DNA from: Spirochaetaceae bacterium
GTDB lineage: Bacteria; Spirochaetota; Spirochaetia; Treponematales; Breznakiellaceae
Length of the DNA stretch: 5,972 nt
Direction of reading: 5' to 3'
NCBI GenBank assembly: GCA_031280455.1
Contig: JAITGR010000033.1
Location: forward strand, 1 to 5,972
Shown here: in pieces, positions 1 to 5,967 of the stretch
Layout of the letters: each line of letters starts with the position of its first letter
Position numbering within the stretch: the first letter of the stretch is position 1
Notes under the pieces: model-generated
What the model was told of the DNA's origin: nothing
Databases searched by the model: none
What the model saw: the letters and a program-made list of their open reading frames with translations, nothing else
Translations under genes and position numbers: made by a program

Positions 1-18
1 AAAATACAGCGTACTCAC
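1..18 (-). CDS. possible start of an ABC permease gene (partial, runs off the left edge)
   Basis: On the minus strand a GTG codon at 18-16 overlaps the TGA stop of the ATPase gene (17-15) in a GTGA arrangement. The frame stays open to the window edge and reads M-S-T-L-Y-F. BMP-type importer operons usually continue from the ATPase into two membrane permease genes (RfuC/RfuD or PnrD/PnrE in treponemes), so a permease is expected here. Only six codons are visible and no clear Shine-Dalgarno precedes them beyond a G/C-rich GGCGGCGG stretch. The call therefore rests on the overlap geometry and operon context, not on protein similarity. Confidence 0.35.
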
Positions 19-1526
19 AGGCCGCCGCCGCAGGCTTCGGTGAGTCTGCCATCGCGCAGAAAAAACAGCCGTTCACACAAGTGCCGTACTTCGGCGGGGT
101 CGGAGGCAAACAACACGACAGCACGCCCCGCGTCTGCCGCCTGGCGAATTTTTCGCTGGAGCCGCCGCCGCTGTTCGTAATCCAGCCCCCAGAGCGCTTC
201 GGAGATGACCAGAAGATGCCGCGCGCTTTCCAGTTCGCGTTCCAGGATGAGTCGTTGCAGCATACCGCCGGAAAGCACCCCCAGGCGGCGGCGGGGGTTT
301 ATTTTGAGGCGCGCCCTGGTTTTTATTTCCGCCGCGAGCGCGTCCAGGTTCTTTTTGTTGAAGGGCAGCCACAGGCTGCGGCGCACGCCGCCTAAAGCCG
401 GTTTGTCGTGATGGTGCAGTATCAGGTTGTCGTACACGGTAAGATTTTTGTCGTACCCGGCCACGCCGTTTTCGCCGTCCAGGGGGATGCGCGCCGACGC
501 CATGAACGCGCCGCCTGCCGCGCGGAAAGCGGCAGGTCTGCCGCCGACGCTTGTTCCCATGACGCGAATTTCGCCGCTTTCCGGCTGGAGAAAGCCGCAG
601 AGCGCCAGTTCCAGCGCTTCGATGCCGCCGTTTTTCCGGCCTATAACGGCGGCGGTCTGTCCGCGCGCAACCTCGAAGGCAATGTCCACCAGCGCGGGTT
701 TTCCGTTCCGGCGCACGGTAAGGCCACGCACAGCCAGCGGCGCTTCCCCCGCAGACAACCCGCCGGCCGCCCGCGGGGGCGCCGCGCCCTCCGCTTCGGG
801 CGCGGCGGCGAACATACGCGCAAGAAGTTCCTGCTCCGTCCAGTCTCGCGCCGGCCTGGTTTCCAGCGTTCGCCCGTTGCGCATAACGGTAACACGGCTG
901 GCCAGGCGCAGCGCTTCGTCCAGCTTGTGCGTGATGAGGGCGACGCCGCGGCCTTCCTGGGCAAGGCGGCGCATGAGGAGCGCCAGCGCTTCCTGTTCCT
1001 GGCTGTCTAGTACGGCGGAAGGTTCGTCAAAAATAAGCGCCCGGGCGTCGCGCAAGAGCAGCGCGATCAGCGCCGCCTTGTGCCGGCCTGCGGCATCCAG
1101 CGCTTCTGCCGGCGCGTCCGGCGGCACATAAAGCCCCGTGCGCTCCATGAGCATTTGAACGCGCCGCCGCGCCGCCTGCCCCGAAAAGAAAATGCCGTCT
1201 GCAGAATTGTGGCCTTCCGCGCCCAGAACGCAGTTTTCAAAGACACGGAGGCCCGGGCACAGTTCCGGGCGCTGGCGAATCATGCCGATGCCGTGTTTGC
1301 GCGCGGCGGGCGGGGAAAGTGCGTGAAAATACCGCCCGTTCACCAGGAGGCTTCCTGAATCGGGGCGGACAAATCCGGCGAGAATATGCATTAACGTTGA
1401 TTTACCCGCGCCGTTTTCGCCCAGAATCGCGTGGATTTCGCCCGGCAAAAGCGTCCAGCGCGCGTCCGTTAAGGTCTGGTGCCGGTTGCCGGGGAATGTT
1501 TTGCAAAGAGCCCGCAGTTCTATCAA
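15..1526 (-). CDS. rfuB: double-domain ABC transporter ATPase of a BMP-type (riboflavin or nucleoside) importer, RfuB-like
   Basis: This 503-residue protein holds two ABC nucleotide-binding domains in one chain, the layout and size usual for ATPases of the sugar/nucleoside (RbsA, NupO, RfuB) group. It would sit on the inner face of the cytoplasmic membrane and power uptake of the ligand delivered by the upstream lipoprotein. Domain 1 (about 1-240) has Walker A GENGAGKST (36-44), a Q-loop glutamine near 85, Walker B LIFDEP (164-169, catalytic Glu168) and H-loop His200 in LITHK. Its signature motif is degenerate: LDAAG (143-147) where relatives have LSVG-type sequence. Domain 2 (about 264-503) has a canonical LSGGM signature (418-422), but its Walker A lacks the GKS core (GRKNGG, 296-301), Walker B reads LLVISEALWGLD, and the switch position reads FASD rather than having His. 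A linker rich in Ala, Pro and Gly (about 241-263) joins the domains. The start is a TTG that overlaps the lipoprotein's TGA stop (TTGA), with only a weak ribosome site, which suggests translational coupling. The symbol is inferred from the neighbour; a Pnr-type ATPase is the alternative. Confidence 0.85.
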   Translation of the reverse strand: MIELRALCKTFPGNRHQTLTDARWTLLPGEIHAILGENGAGKSTLMHILAGFVRPDSGSLLVNGRYFHALSPPAARKHGIGMIRQRPELCPGLRVFENCVLGAEGHNSADGIFFSGQAARRRVQMLMERTGLYVPPDAPAEALDAAGRHKAALIALLLRDARALIFDEPSAVLDSQEQEALALLMRRLAQEGRGVALITHKLDEALRLASRVTVMRNGRTLETRPARDWTEQELLARMFAAAPEAEGAAPPRAAGGLSAGEAPLAVRGLTVRRNGKPALVDIAFEVARGQTAAVIGRKNGGIEALELALCGFLQPESGEIRVMGTSVGGRPAAFRAAGGAFMASARIPLDGENGVAGYDKNLTVYDNLILHHHDKPALGGVRRSLWLPFNKKNLDALAAEIKTRARLKINPRRRLGVLSGGMLQRLILERELESARHLLVISEALWGLDYEQRRRLQRKIRQAADAGRAVVLFASDPAEVRHLCERLFFLRDGRLTEACGGGL

Positions 1527-2575
1527 TCCAACACCAGGCCGCCGGATTGTATTTTTTCTATCATACGCGCCTGCTTTTCGCGGATTTCCGGCGCGACGGT
1601 CTGTATGTAGAGCGGGTCGTCGTCGATAAAGCGCACATAGCCGTCCTCTAGGCCGGCGGTTTCCGCCGTTCCGAATGGCAGGCGGTTTTCAAAGTACAAT
1701 TTGAGTTTGTCGTAGACGGCTTGTTCCTGCATTAAGGCTGAAGAACCGGCGACCACGCCCGGGCGTACCGCATAACCGTTGCTGTCGAACCAGAGTACCT
1801 TGGCCCCGCTTTCGGCGGCGGCTTGTACCGCGCCTTCGTTGGCGGAACCGGCGATGGTAAGAATGACGCGCGCCCCGCTTTGTAACATGCCGCGGCTTAA
1901 CTCGGCGGCTTTTTGCGCGTCGAACCAGTTGCCGACAACGCGGTAGTCGAGCGACAACGCCGCGCGGCCTTCGTCTGCCGCAGCCGCCGCCGCGCCTTCC
2001 AGGTAGGCGGGGCGGATTATGCCGGTCATGGCCGGGTATTCCTGCGCGGCAAGGAGGCCGATGCTGCGCGTGTCGCCGGAGCCATCGGCGGCGCTCAACA
2101 GGGCGGCGAGGTAGCCGGCCATGTAGGCTTGCTCGCGCTGGTTGTAGCGCAAGCTGTATACGGTAGGCACATCGGCCATTTCCGCGTCCATAAGCAGAAA
2201 GTGCTGTTCGGGAAAGCGCTGGCGTATGGCGTCTACAAAGTACGGCATGGCCGGATTTGACGTAACAATGAGGTCGTGGACGCCTTGCGCGGCGAGCGCC
2301 GTTAGCTTTGCTTCCCATTCGGCCTGGTTGAAGCCGGCCTCGACAATGAGGATGCGCGCGCCTGGCTGTTCGCGTACCGCCCGCGCCGTGCCGGCGGCGA
2401 GCTGGCTGTATATGGCCGAGCCTTCAAGCTGTCCCGGAATAAACACCGCGACACTACGGCCAGCTGTTTTTTTGGGCGCGCAGGAAAGGCACCCCAAAAG
2501 GCAACAGGCCAGTAAAAAAACATTCCGCGCGGCACGCGCCGGCTGAAAAAAACACATGGTTAAACGCTGTATCAT
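1523..2575 (-). CDS. rfuA: BMP/Med-family substrate-binding lipoprotein, probably riboflavin-binding RfuA
   Basis: The 350-residue product is the ligand-capturing lipoprotein of the importer, anchored by lipid and facing the periplasm. The N-terminus is a lipoprotein signal peptide: Arg at 4, 14 and 17, a hydrophobic core (19-28), then LLGC (26-29, best lipobox) or CLSC (29-32), so Cys29 or Cys32 is lipidated. The mature part has the BMP fold: AVFIPG (43-48) as first strand, DLIVTSNPAM (101-110), HFLLMDAE (125-132), RYNQREQAYMAGYLAAL (143-159), IGLLAAQEYP (172-181), VVGNWFDAQKAAE (213-225), VLWFDSNGY (260-268) and the closing GLEDGYVRFI (308-317). Nucleoside-binding relatives such as PnrA/TmpC carry a D-x-S-F-N-Q motif after the first strand. 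Here that place reads PGQLEGSAIYSQ, which together with the RYNQREQ segment favours an RfuA-like riboflavin binder over PnrA. This is inference from remembered family features. The ATG at 2575 has no clear Shine-Dalgarno; Met7 (ATG at 2557) would still leave a signal peptide and fits a promoter ending near 2576. Gene order binding protein then ATPase matches rfuA-rfuB. Confidence 0.8.
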   Translation of the reverse strand: MIQRLTMCFFQPARAARNVFLLACCLLGCLSCAPKKTAGRSVAVFIPGQLEGSAIYSQLAAGTARAVREQPGARILIVEAGFNQAEWEAKLTALAAQGVHDLIVTSNPAMPYFVDAIRQRFPEQHFLLMDAEMADVPTVYSLRYNQREQAYMAGYLAALLSAADGSGDTRSIGLLAAQEYPAMTGIIRPAYLEGAAAAAADEGRAALSLDYRVVGNWFDAQKAAELSRGMLQSGARVILTIAGSANEGAVQAAAESGAKVLWFDSNGYAVRPGVVAGSSALMQEQAVYDKLKLYFENRLPFGTAETAGLEDGYVRFIDDDPLYIQTVAPEIREKQARMIEKIQSGGLVLD

Positions 2576-2582
2576 AGCTGGA

Positions 2583-2611
2583 AGTATACCGCGTGCGGGG
2601 CTGTGTGGACA
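2583..2611 (-). promoter_or_regulatory. candidate promoter of the lipoprotein-ATPase operon
   Basis: On the minus strand a -10-like TATACT (2588-2583) lies 17 bp after TGTCCA (2611-2606), a weak -35 matching TTGACA at three of six positions. Transcription would begin near 2576. That makes the lipoprotein mRNA almost leaderless if ATG 2575 is used, or gives an 18-nt leader if the ATG at 2557 is used. The -35 overlaps the 16-bp dyad at 2608-2623. The call is by eye and the -35 is poor. Confidence 0.4.
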
Positions 2612-2623
2612 GGGGCCGCTGTC
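2608..2623. promoter_or_regulatory. operator-like 16-bp dyad between divergent promoters
   Basis: The sequence GACAGGGGCCGCTGTC is an inverted repeat in which seven of eight base pairs match; the one mismatch is G2613 against G2618. Looser outer arms flank it at 2591-2600 (GCGTGCGGGG) and 2627-2636 (CCGCGCACGC), pairing at nine of ten positions, centred 2 bp away. It lies between the putative -35 boxes of the two divergent operons and touches the leftward one, where a dimeric regulator could bind. No T-run follows either arm, so it does not look like a terminator. In GC-rich DNA such a dyad could arise by chance. Confidence 0.35.
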
Positions 2624-2652
2624 TTGCCGCGCACGCCTAAAGCGGCTAGTAT
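2624..2652 (+). promoter_or_regulatory. candidate upstream promoter of bamA-skp
   Basis: TTGCCG (2624-2629, four of six matches to TTGACA) is followed after 17 bp by TAGTAT (2647-2652, four of six matches to TATAAT). Transcription would start near 2659, upstream of the strong ribosome site at 2682-2690, so this promoter would allow both BamA start codons. The match is moderate and by eye. Confidence 0.35.
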
Positions 2653-2681
2653 GTAACCATGAGTTAGGCCTCTGTTTTTAT

Positions 2682-2690
2682 AGGAGGGGG
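2682..2690 (+). promoter_or_regulatory. strong Shine-Dalgarno serving a TTG start at 2696
   Basis: AGGAGGGGG is the strongest ribosome-binding sequence in the window. Its AGGAGG core (2682-2687) lies 8 nt before TTG 2696-2698, which is in frame with bamA. Using it would lengthen BamA by 16 residues, giving a signal peptide with an unusually long N-region. It may be a real alternative start. Confidence 0.5.
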
Positions 2691-2695
2691 GCTGT

Positions 2696-2725
2696 TTGCG
2701 GCTTTTCGCCCGTGTACTTTACAAT
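2696..2725 (+). promoter_or_regulatory. alternative downstream promoter of bamA
   Basis: TACAAT (2720-2725) matches the -10 consensus at five of six positions. TTGCGG (2696-2701) stands 18 bp before it as a weak -35 (three of six). Transcription from here would start near 2732, giving a leader of about 12 nt and permitting only the ATG start at 2744. It competes with the promoter at 2624-2652. Confidence 0.25.
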
Positions 2726-2734
2726 CTCTCAAAT

Positions 2735-2738
2735 GGAG
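2735..2738 (+). promoter_or_regulatory. Shine-Dalgarno for the ATG start of bamA
   Basis: GGAG ends 5 nt before ATG 2744. This is a good, though shorter, ribosome site and supports the start that gives a conventional signal peptide. Confidence 0.55.
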
Positions 2739-2743
2739 CTTAC

Positions 2744-5320
2744 ATGATTTCCCACTGTTTACACAGGCTTTTTTCGGGAACTTCGCGGGGTTTTTGTATC
2801 GCGTTTTTCGCTGTTGTTTTTGCTGCGGCCTCTCCGCGCGTTTTTTCGCAAGATAGTTCTGGCTGGTATCTAGGAAAGCCAATTACCAATATCACGTTTT
2901 CCGGCTTAAAAAACGTAAAAATGGCCGACCTTGACGGCGTTATCGAGCCGTACATTGGCCAGCCATTCACCGATGAACGGTTTTACGAACTGCTGGGCGC
3001 TCTGTACGCGCTGGAATTTTTTGAGGAAATTACACCCGCGCCGCTGCCTGCCGATATTGCCCGCAGTGGGGTTGTGGTGCGGTTTACCGTTGTCGAGCGG
3101 CCGGTTGTGTCGCAAATCCGCTTTTCCGGCAACGCGGGCCTGCGCCGCAGCGAGCTTTTGGACACCATTTCGCTCAAACCGCACGACGTTTTCAACACAC
3201 TCAAAATCAGGCTGGACGAACAAGCTATTCTGGCCAAATATCTGGAAAAGGGCTATGTCAACGCAACGGTGCGCTCGGAGACGGAAACGGGACGCGACGG
3301 CATGGTTCAGCTTACGTTCATTGTCGACGAAGGCGAACGGGTTACCATCGAGGCCGTCCGGTTTGAAGGAAACGTTGTTTTTTCCGAGCGCAAACTACGC
3401 GCGGTGCTTTCGCTTAAACCCAAGGGCTTGCTGCAAGACGGGGCGTTCCAGGAGGCGAAACTCATCGCCGACCGGCAGGCGCTGGTTCAGTATTACCGCG
3501 AGCGGGGCTACATTGACGCGGAGTTAATCGACGTGGCGCGCGAGGTTTCACGCGACGCAAAGGGCAGCCGGCTTACGCTTATTTTCCGCCTGCGCGAGGG
3601 GCGCGTTTATGTATTTGGCGGCATTACCATTCGGGGGAATTCCATTTTTAGCACCGAAGATTTACAAAAACTGGTGCTGTCCAAACCGAAGGAGATTGTA
3701 AACGCGCGGCGGCTGGAACAGGATTTGCAGCGCATCGCCGACCGCTACTACGACGACGGCTACATCTTCAACACAATTTCGCGGGAAGAGGTAAAGGAAG
3801 ACGGCGTTCTTTCGTACCGTTTGAACATTGTTGAACGCAACCGCGCGCACATCGAAAACATTATTGTCCGCGGCAACAAAAAAACGCACAGTTCGGTTAT
3901 TTTGCGCGAAATGCCGCTGGAAGCCGGCGATGTGTTTTCCAAAGTGAAGGTCATGGAAGGCATCCGCAACCTGTACAACTTGCAGTATTTTTCCAGCGTG
4001 CTCCCCGAAATGCCGCCGGGCAGCACGGAAAATCTCATGGATTTGGTCATCAATGTTGAAGAGCAGCTTACCACGGAAATTCAGGCTGGGCTTACGTTTT
4101 CCGGCACCACAGACCCCAAGGCGCTGCCTATTTCGGCGTTGTTCAAGTGGACCGACCGGAACTTTTTCGGCAGGGGCAACATTCTGGGCGCGGAGTTGAA
4201 CCTTTCCAACACGGTGCAGAACGCTTCGCTGCAGTATACGCACCGCTGGCTGTTCGGTCTGCCGCTTTCCGGCGGCTTCGATTTGACCGTTCAGCACCGG
4301 CAGTTGTCCACGCCCATGGACAATCACGCGCCGTTTTTCAACGGTTCCGAAGATTACGCCTACCCGGACGGCTTTGCGTCGTACGACGATTATGTGGCGG
4401 CCAGCAAGCTGCCGACTGACGAATACTTGCTTACGTTTGACCAGTTGAGCGTGTCGCTGGGTTTTTCGACCGGCTACCGCTGGCTTACCTTCCTGGGCAA
4501 TCTGGGACTGGGCGGCAGCATCCGGCTGGGCATGAAAACCAACTGGTACGACGCCAGCCTGTACCGCCCGCTGGACCCGGCGCTGCGCAAGCGGAACAAC
4601 GAAATTACGCCGGTTATGTCAATTGCGACCAATTTGTCGCTGGACAACCGCGACATTTACTACGACCCGTCCAGCGGCTACTACATGATGAACCGCTTTG
4701 GCATTTACGGCCTTTTGCCGGGCGAGCTTGAAGAAGAGCACTATTTGCGCGACGATATAAAGGCGGAAATATTTTTTACGCTCTGGAACATTCCGGTCGG
4801 CGATAAATGGGCGTTTAAGGGCGTTCTTGGCCTGCACAGCGGGCTTTCGTTCCTGTTCCCGCAGCCGGGCTATAAAGCGCCTATTGCGGAGGACACCAGT
4901 AAACTGTATATTGACGGCATGTTCACAGGCCGCGGCTGGACAGGTGAGCGGAACAATCGCGGGTACGCGATGTGGGAAAACTGGGCGGAACTGCGTATTC
5001 CCGTGGTGCCAGGCATTCTCGCGCTGGACGGCTTTTTCGACGCGGCGGAAGTCGCCAGTGAGCCGTCGCGTATTTTTGGGTACGATACTCTGGCAGCCGG
5101 AAAATCGGAGGACGGCAGTTTTGTTGAGCGGCTGCGTTTTAGTTTTGGCGGCGGGCTGCGCTTTGCCATTCCGCAGTTTCCGTTCCGCTTTCTGTTTGTA
5201 AAGCGGTTTAAGGTTCTTGACGGCAGAATAGAATGGATGCCGGGCTCGATAGGGCGCAGTCCTTCAGACCCGAATTCCGGCATTGATTTCGTGCTGTCTT
5301 TTGCGTTATCAACGTATTAA
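2744..5320 (+). CDS. bamA: outer-membrane protein assembly factor BamA (Omp85 family)
   Basis: BamA is the essential core of the machine that folds beta-barrel proteins into the outer membrane. From ATG 2744 the product has 858 residues; positions below use that numbering (add 16 for the TTG 2696 start). Residues 1-35 form a signal peptide: His/Arg-containing N-region, hydrophobic FCIAFFAVVFAAA, and likely cleavage V-F-S/Q after Ser35. Five POTRA domains follow at about 42-119, 120-198, 199-286, 287-365 and 366-440. Their boundaries show in recurring strand motifs RFSGN (126-130), RFEGN (206-210), TIRGN (295-299) and IVRGN (374-378), and in turns such as KGYVNA, RGYIDA and DGYIFN. The C-terminal barrel (about 441-858) includes WTDRNFFGRGN, the loop-6 motif as GRGW (729-732, Arg730) where many BamAs have VRGF/Y, and a last strand ending in ALSTY, an aromatic C-terminus. 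A Tyr/Asp-rich segment (about 525-561) is probably an extracellular loop. The length is near the family norm. ATG is chosen for the normal signal peptide and GGAG site; TTG 2696 is a serious rival. The gene leads an operon with skp. Confidence 0.93.
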   Translation: MISHCLHRLFSGTSRGFCIAFFAVVFAAASPRVFSQDSSGWYLGKPITNITFSGLKNVKMADLDGVIEPYIGQPFTDERFYELLGALYALEFFEEITPAPLPADIARSGVVVRFTVVERPVVSQIRFSGNAGLRRSELLDTISLKPHDVFNTLKIRLDEQAILAKYLEKGYVNATVRSETETGRDGMVQLTFIVDEGERVTIEAVRFEGNVVFSERKLRAVLSLKPKGLLQDGAFQEAKLIADRQALVQYYRERGYIDAELIDVAREVSRDAKGSRLTLIFRLREGRVYVFGGITIRGNSIFSTEDLQKLVLSKPKEIVNARRLEQDLQRIADRYYDDGYIFNTISREEVKEDGVLSYRLNIVERNRAHIENIIVRGNKKTHSSVILREMPLEAGDVFSKVKVMEGIRNLYNLQYFSSVLPEMPPGSTENLMDLVINVEEQLTTEIQAGLTFSGTTDPKALPISALFKWTDRNFFGRGNILGAELNLSNTVQNASLQYTHRWLFGLPLSGGFDLTVQHRQLSTPMDNHAPFFNGSEDYAYPDGFASYDDYVAASKLPTDEYLLTFDQLSVSLGFSTGYRWLTFLGNLGLGGSIRLGMKTNWYDASLYRPLDPALRKRNNEITPVMSIATNLSLDNRDIYYDPSSGYYMMNRFGIYGLLPGELEEEHYLRDDIKAEIFFTLWNIPVGDKWAFKGVLGLHSGLSFLFPQPGYKAPIAEDTSKLYIDGMFTGRGWTGERNNRGYAMWENWAELRIPVVPGILALDGFFDAAEVASEPSRIFGYDTLAAGKSEDGSFVERLRFSFGGGLRFAIPQFPFRFLFVKRFKVLDGRIEWMPGSIGRSPSDPNSGIDFVLSFALSTY

Positions 5321-5327
5321 AGAGGGG
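5321..5327 (+). promoter_or_regulatory. Shine-Dalgarno of the skp-like gene
   Basis: AGAGGGG begins directly after the bamA TAA stop and ends 4 nt before ATG 5332. It fixes the start and fits co-transcription, since the 11-bp gap has no room for a separate promoter or terminator. Confidence 0.6.
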
Positions 5328-5331
5328 CATA

Positions 5332-5967
5332 ATGACACAACGACGTTTTTTTTTCGCGGCCTTGTGCGCGTTCTGCTGTGGAACACAGTTGTTCGCGCAG
5401 CAGATAACCCGTTTCGCGGTTGTCGACTTTAACCGGATACTGTCCAGTTTGAACATACGGTCGAACGCATACGCCGATTTGGAAAAAAAGAGCGCGCAAA
5501 TTCAGGCCGAAATTGACCGGCGGCGGGAAGAAATTACCGAAGCGCAGGCGCGTCTGGAGCTTCTGCAAAAACCGCCCCAACCCGCCGAGTACGACGGCGT
5601 GGAACCGGAGGCGATGGCGCAGGACGCGCCGCCCGCCCGTCCGCCAGTACGCTCGCCGCAGCAGCAAAAAGCGCACGAGGCGGAAATCGCCCGCCAGCGA
5701 AATGACATTATCAAAAAAACAGAAGCGCTCAAAGATTATTACCAAAAAAAGACGGCGGAGCTGGATGCGGAAAAAAGCCGCATTACCGCAAATTCGGCAA
5801 CCAACGAAACCATGAACCAGATTAACGCGCAAATCGCGCTTACCGCCGAAAGCGAAGGCTATACCATGGTTTTGGATAAAACCACAAAAGGCATAATCTG
5901 GTACAGCCGCTCCGTTGACATTACGGACAAAGTTATTCAAGGTTTGTCGGCAAAAATAAAACGGTAG
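5332..5967 (+). CDS. skp: Skp/OmpH-like periplasmic chaperone
   Basis: The 211-residue product belongs to the OmpH/Skp family, trimeric periplasmic chaperones that hold unfolded outer-membrane proteins on their way to BamA. A signal peptide covers 1-22 (RR at 4-5, hydrophobic FFFAALCAFCCG, cleavage L-F-A/Q). The mature start QQITRFAVVDFNRIL (23-37) is the family's typical first strand, with the VD-x-x-R/K-type pattern. A charged helix follows (about 44-80, rich in E, K, R and Q), then a Pro-rich stretch (81-109, ten prolines), a second charged helix (about 110-152), and a C-terminal segment EGYTMVLDKTTKGIIWYS (175-192) that matches the closing strands of the body domain. It is somewhat longer than E. 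coli Skp (about 160 residues), mostly because of the Pro-rich insert at the hairpin tip. The gene lies 11 bp after bamA with its own AGAGGGG ribosome site. The placement next to bamA is common in diderms and supports the role. The symbol reflects family membership, not tested function. Confidence 0.85.
   Translation: MTQRRFFFAALCAFCCGTQLFAQQITRFAVVDFNRILSSLNIRSNAYADLEKKSAQIQAEIDRRREEITEAQARLELLQKPPQPAEYDGVEPEAMAQDAPPARPPVRSPQQQKAHEAEIARQRNDIIKKTEALKDYYQKKTAELDAEKSRITANSATNETMNQINAQIALTAESEGYTMVLDKTTKGIIWYSRSVDITDKVIQGLSAKIKR

Noticed and set aside
408..1131. Two long plus-strand open frames (200 and 234 codons) opposite the ABC ATPase
   Set aside because: They are antisense to a gene with clear ABC motifs, have low-complexity Arg/Ala/Ser/Pro composition, and show no recognisable domains. 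Long antisense frames are expected in GC-rich coding DNA.
1957..2000. GCC/GCG-rich repeat-like stretch within the lipoprotein gene
   Set aside because: It encodes a poly-alanine helix segment (residues 195-200) and follows from GC-rich codon use; there is no true tandem repeat unit.
2651..2667. Minimal start-stop frames ATG TAA (2651-2656) and ATG AGT TAG (2659-2667) before bamA
   Set aside because: Neither has a ribosome site, and one overlaps the putative -10 box. They are too short to distinguish from chance.
2576..2743. FMN riboswitch upstream of the putative riboflavin transporter operon
   Set aside because: The minus-strand leader is at most a few dozen bases and lacks the conserved RFN-element blocks, so there is no room or sequence support for one.
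2556..2747. A 63-codon plus-strand frame whose TGA overlaps the bamA ATG (ATGA), suggestive of a coupled leader peptide
   Set aside because: Its start lies inside the divergent lipoprotein gene, upstream of the candidate promoters, and the strong ribosome site at 2682 has no standard start codon at a usable distance in this frame.
5317..5940. A 207-codon minus-strand open frame covering almost all of the skp-like gene
   Set aside because: It is the mirror of a convincing OmpH-family gene with signal peptide and ribosome site. The antisense product shows no domain logic, and there is no ribosome site or operon context for it.
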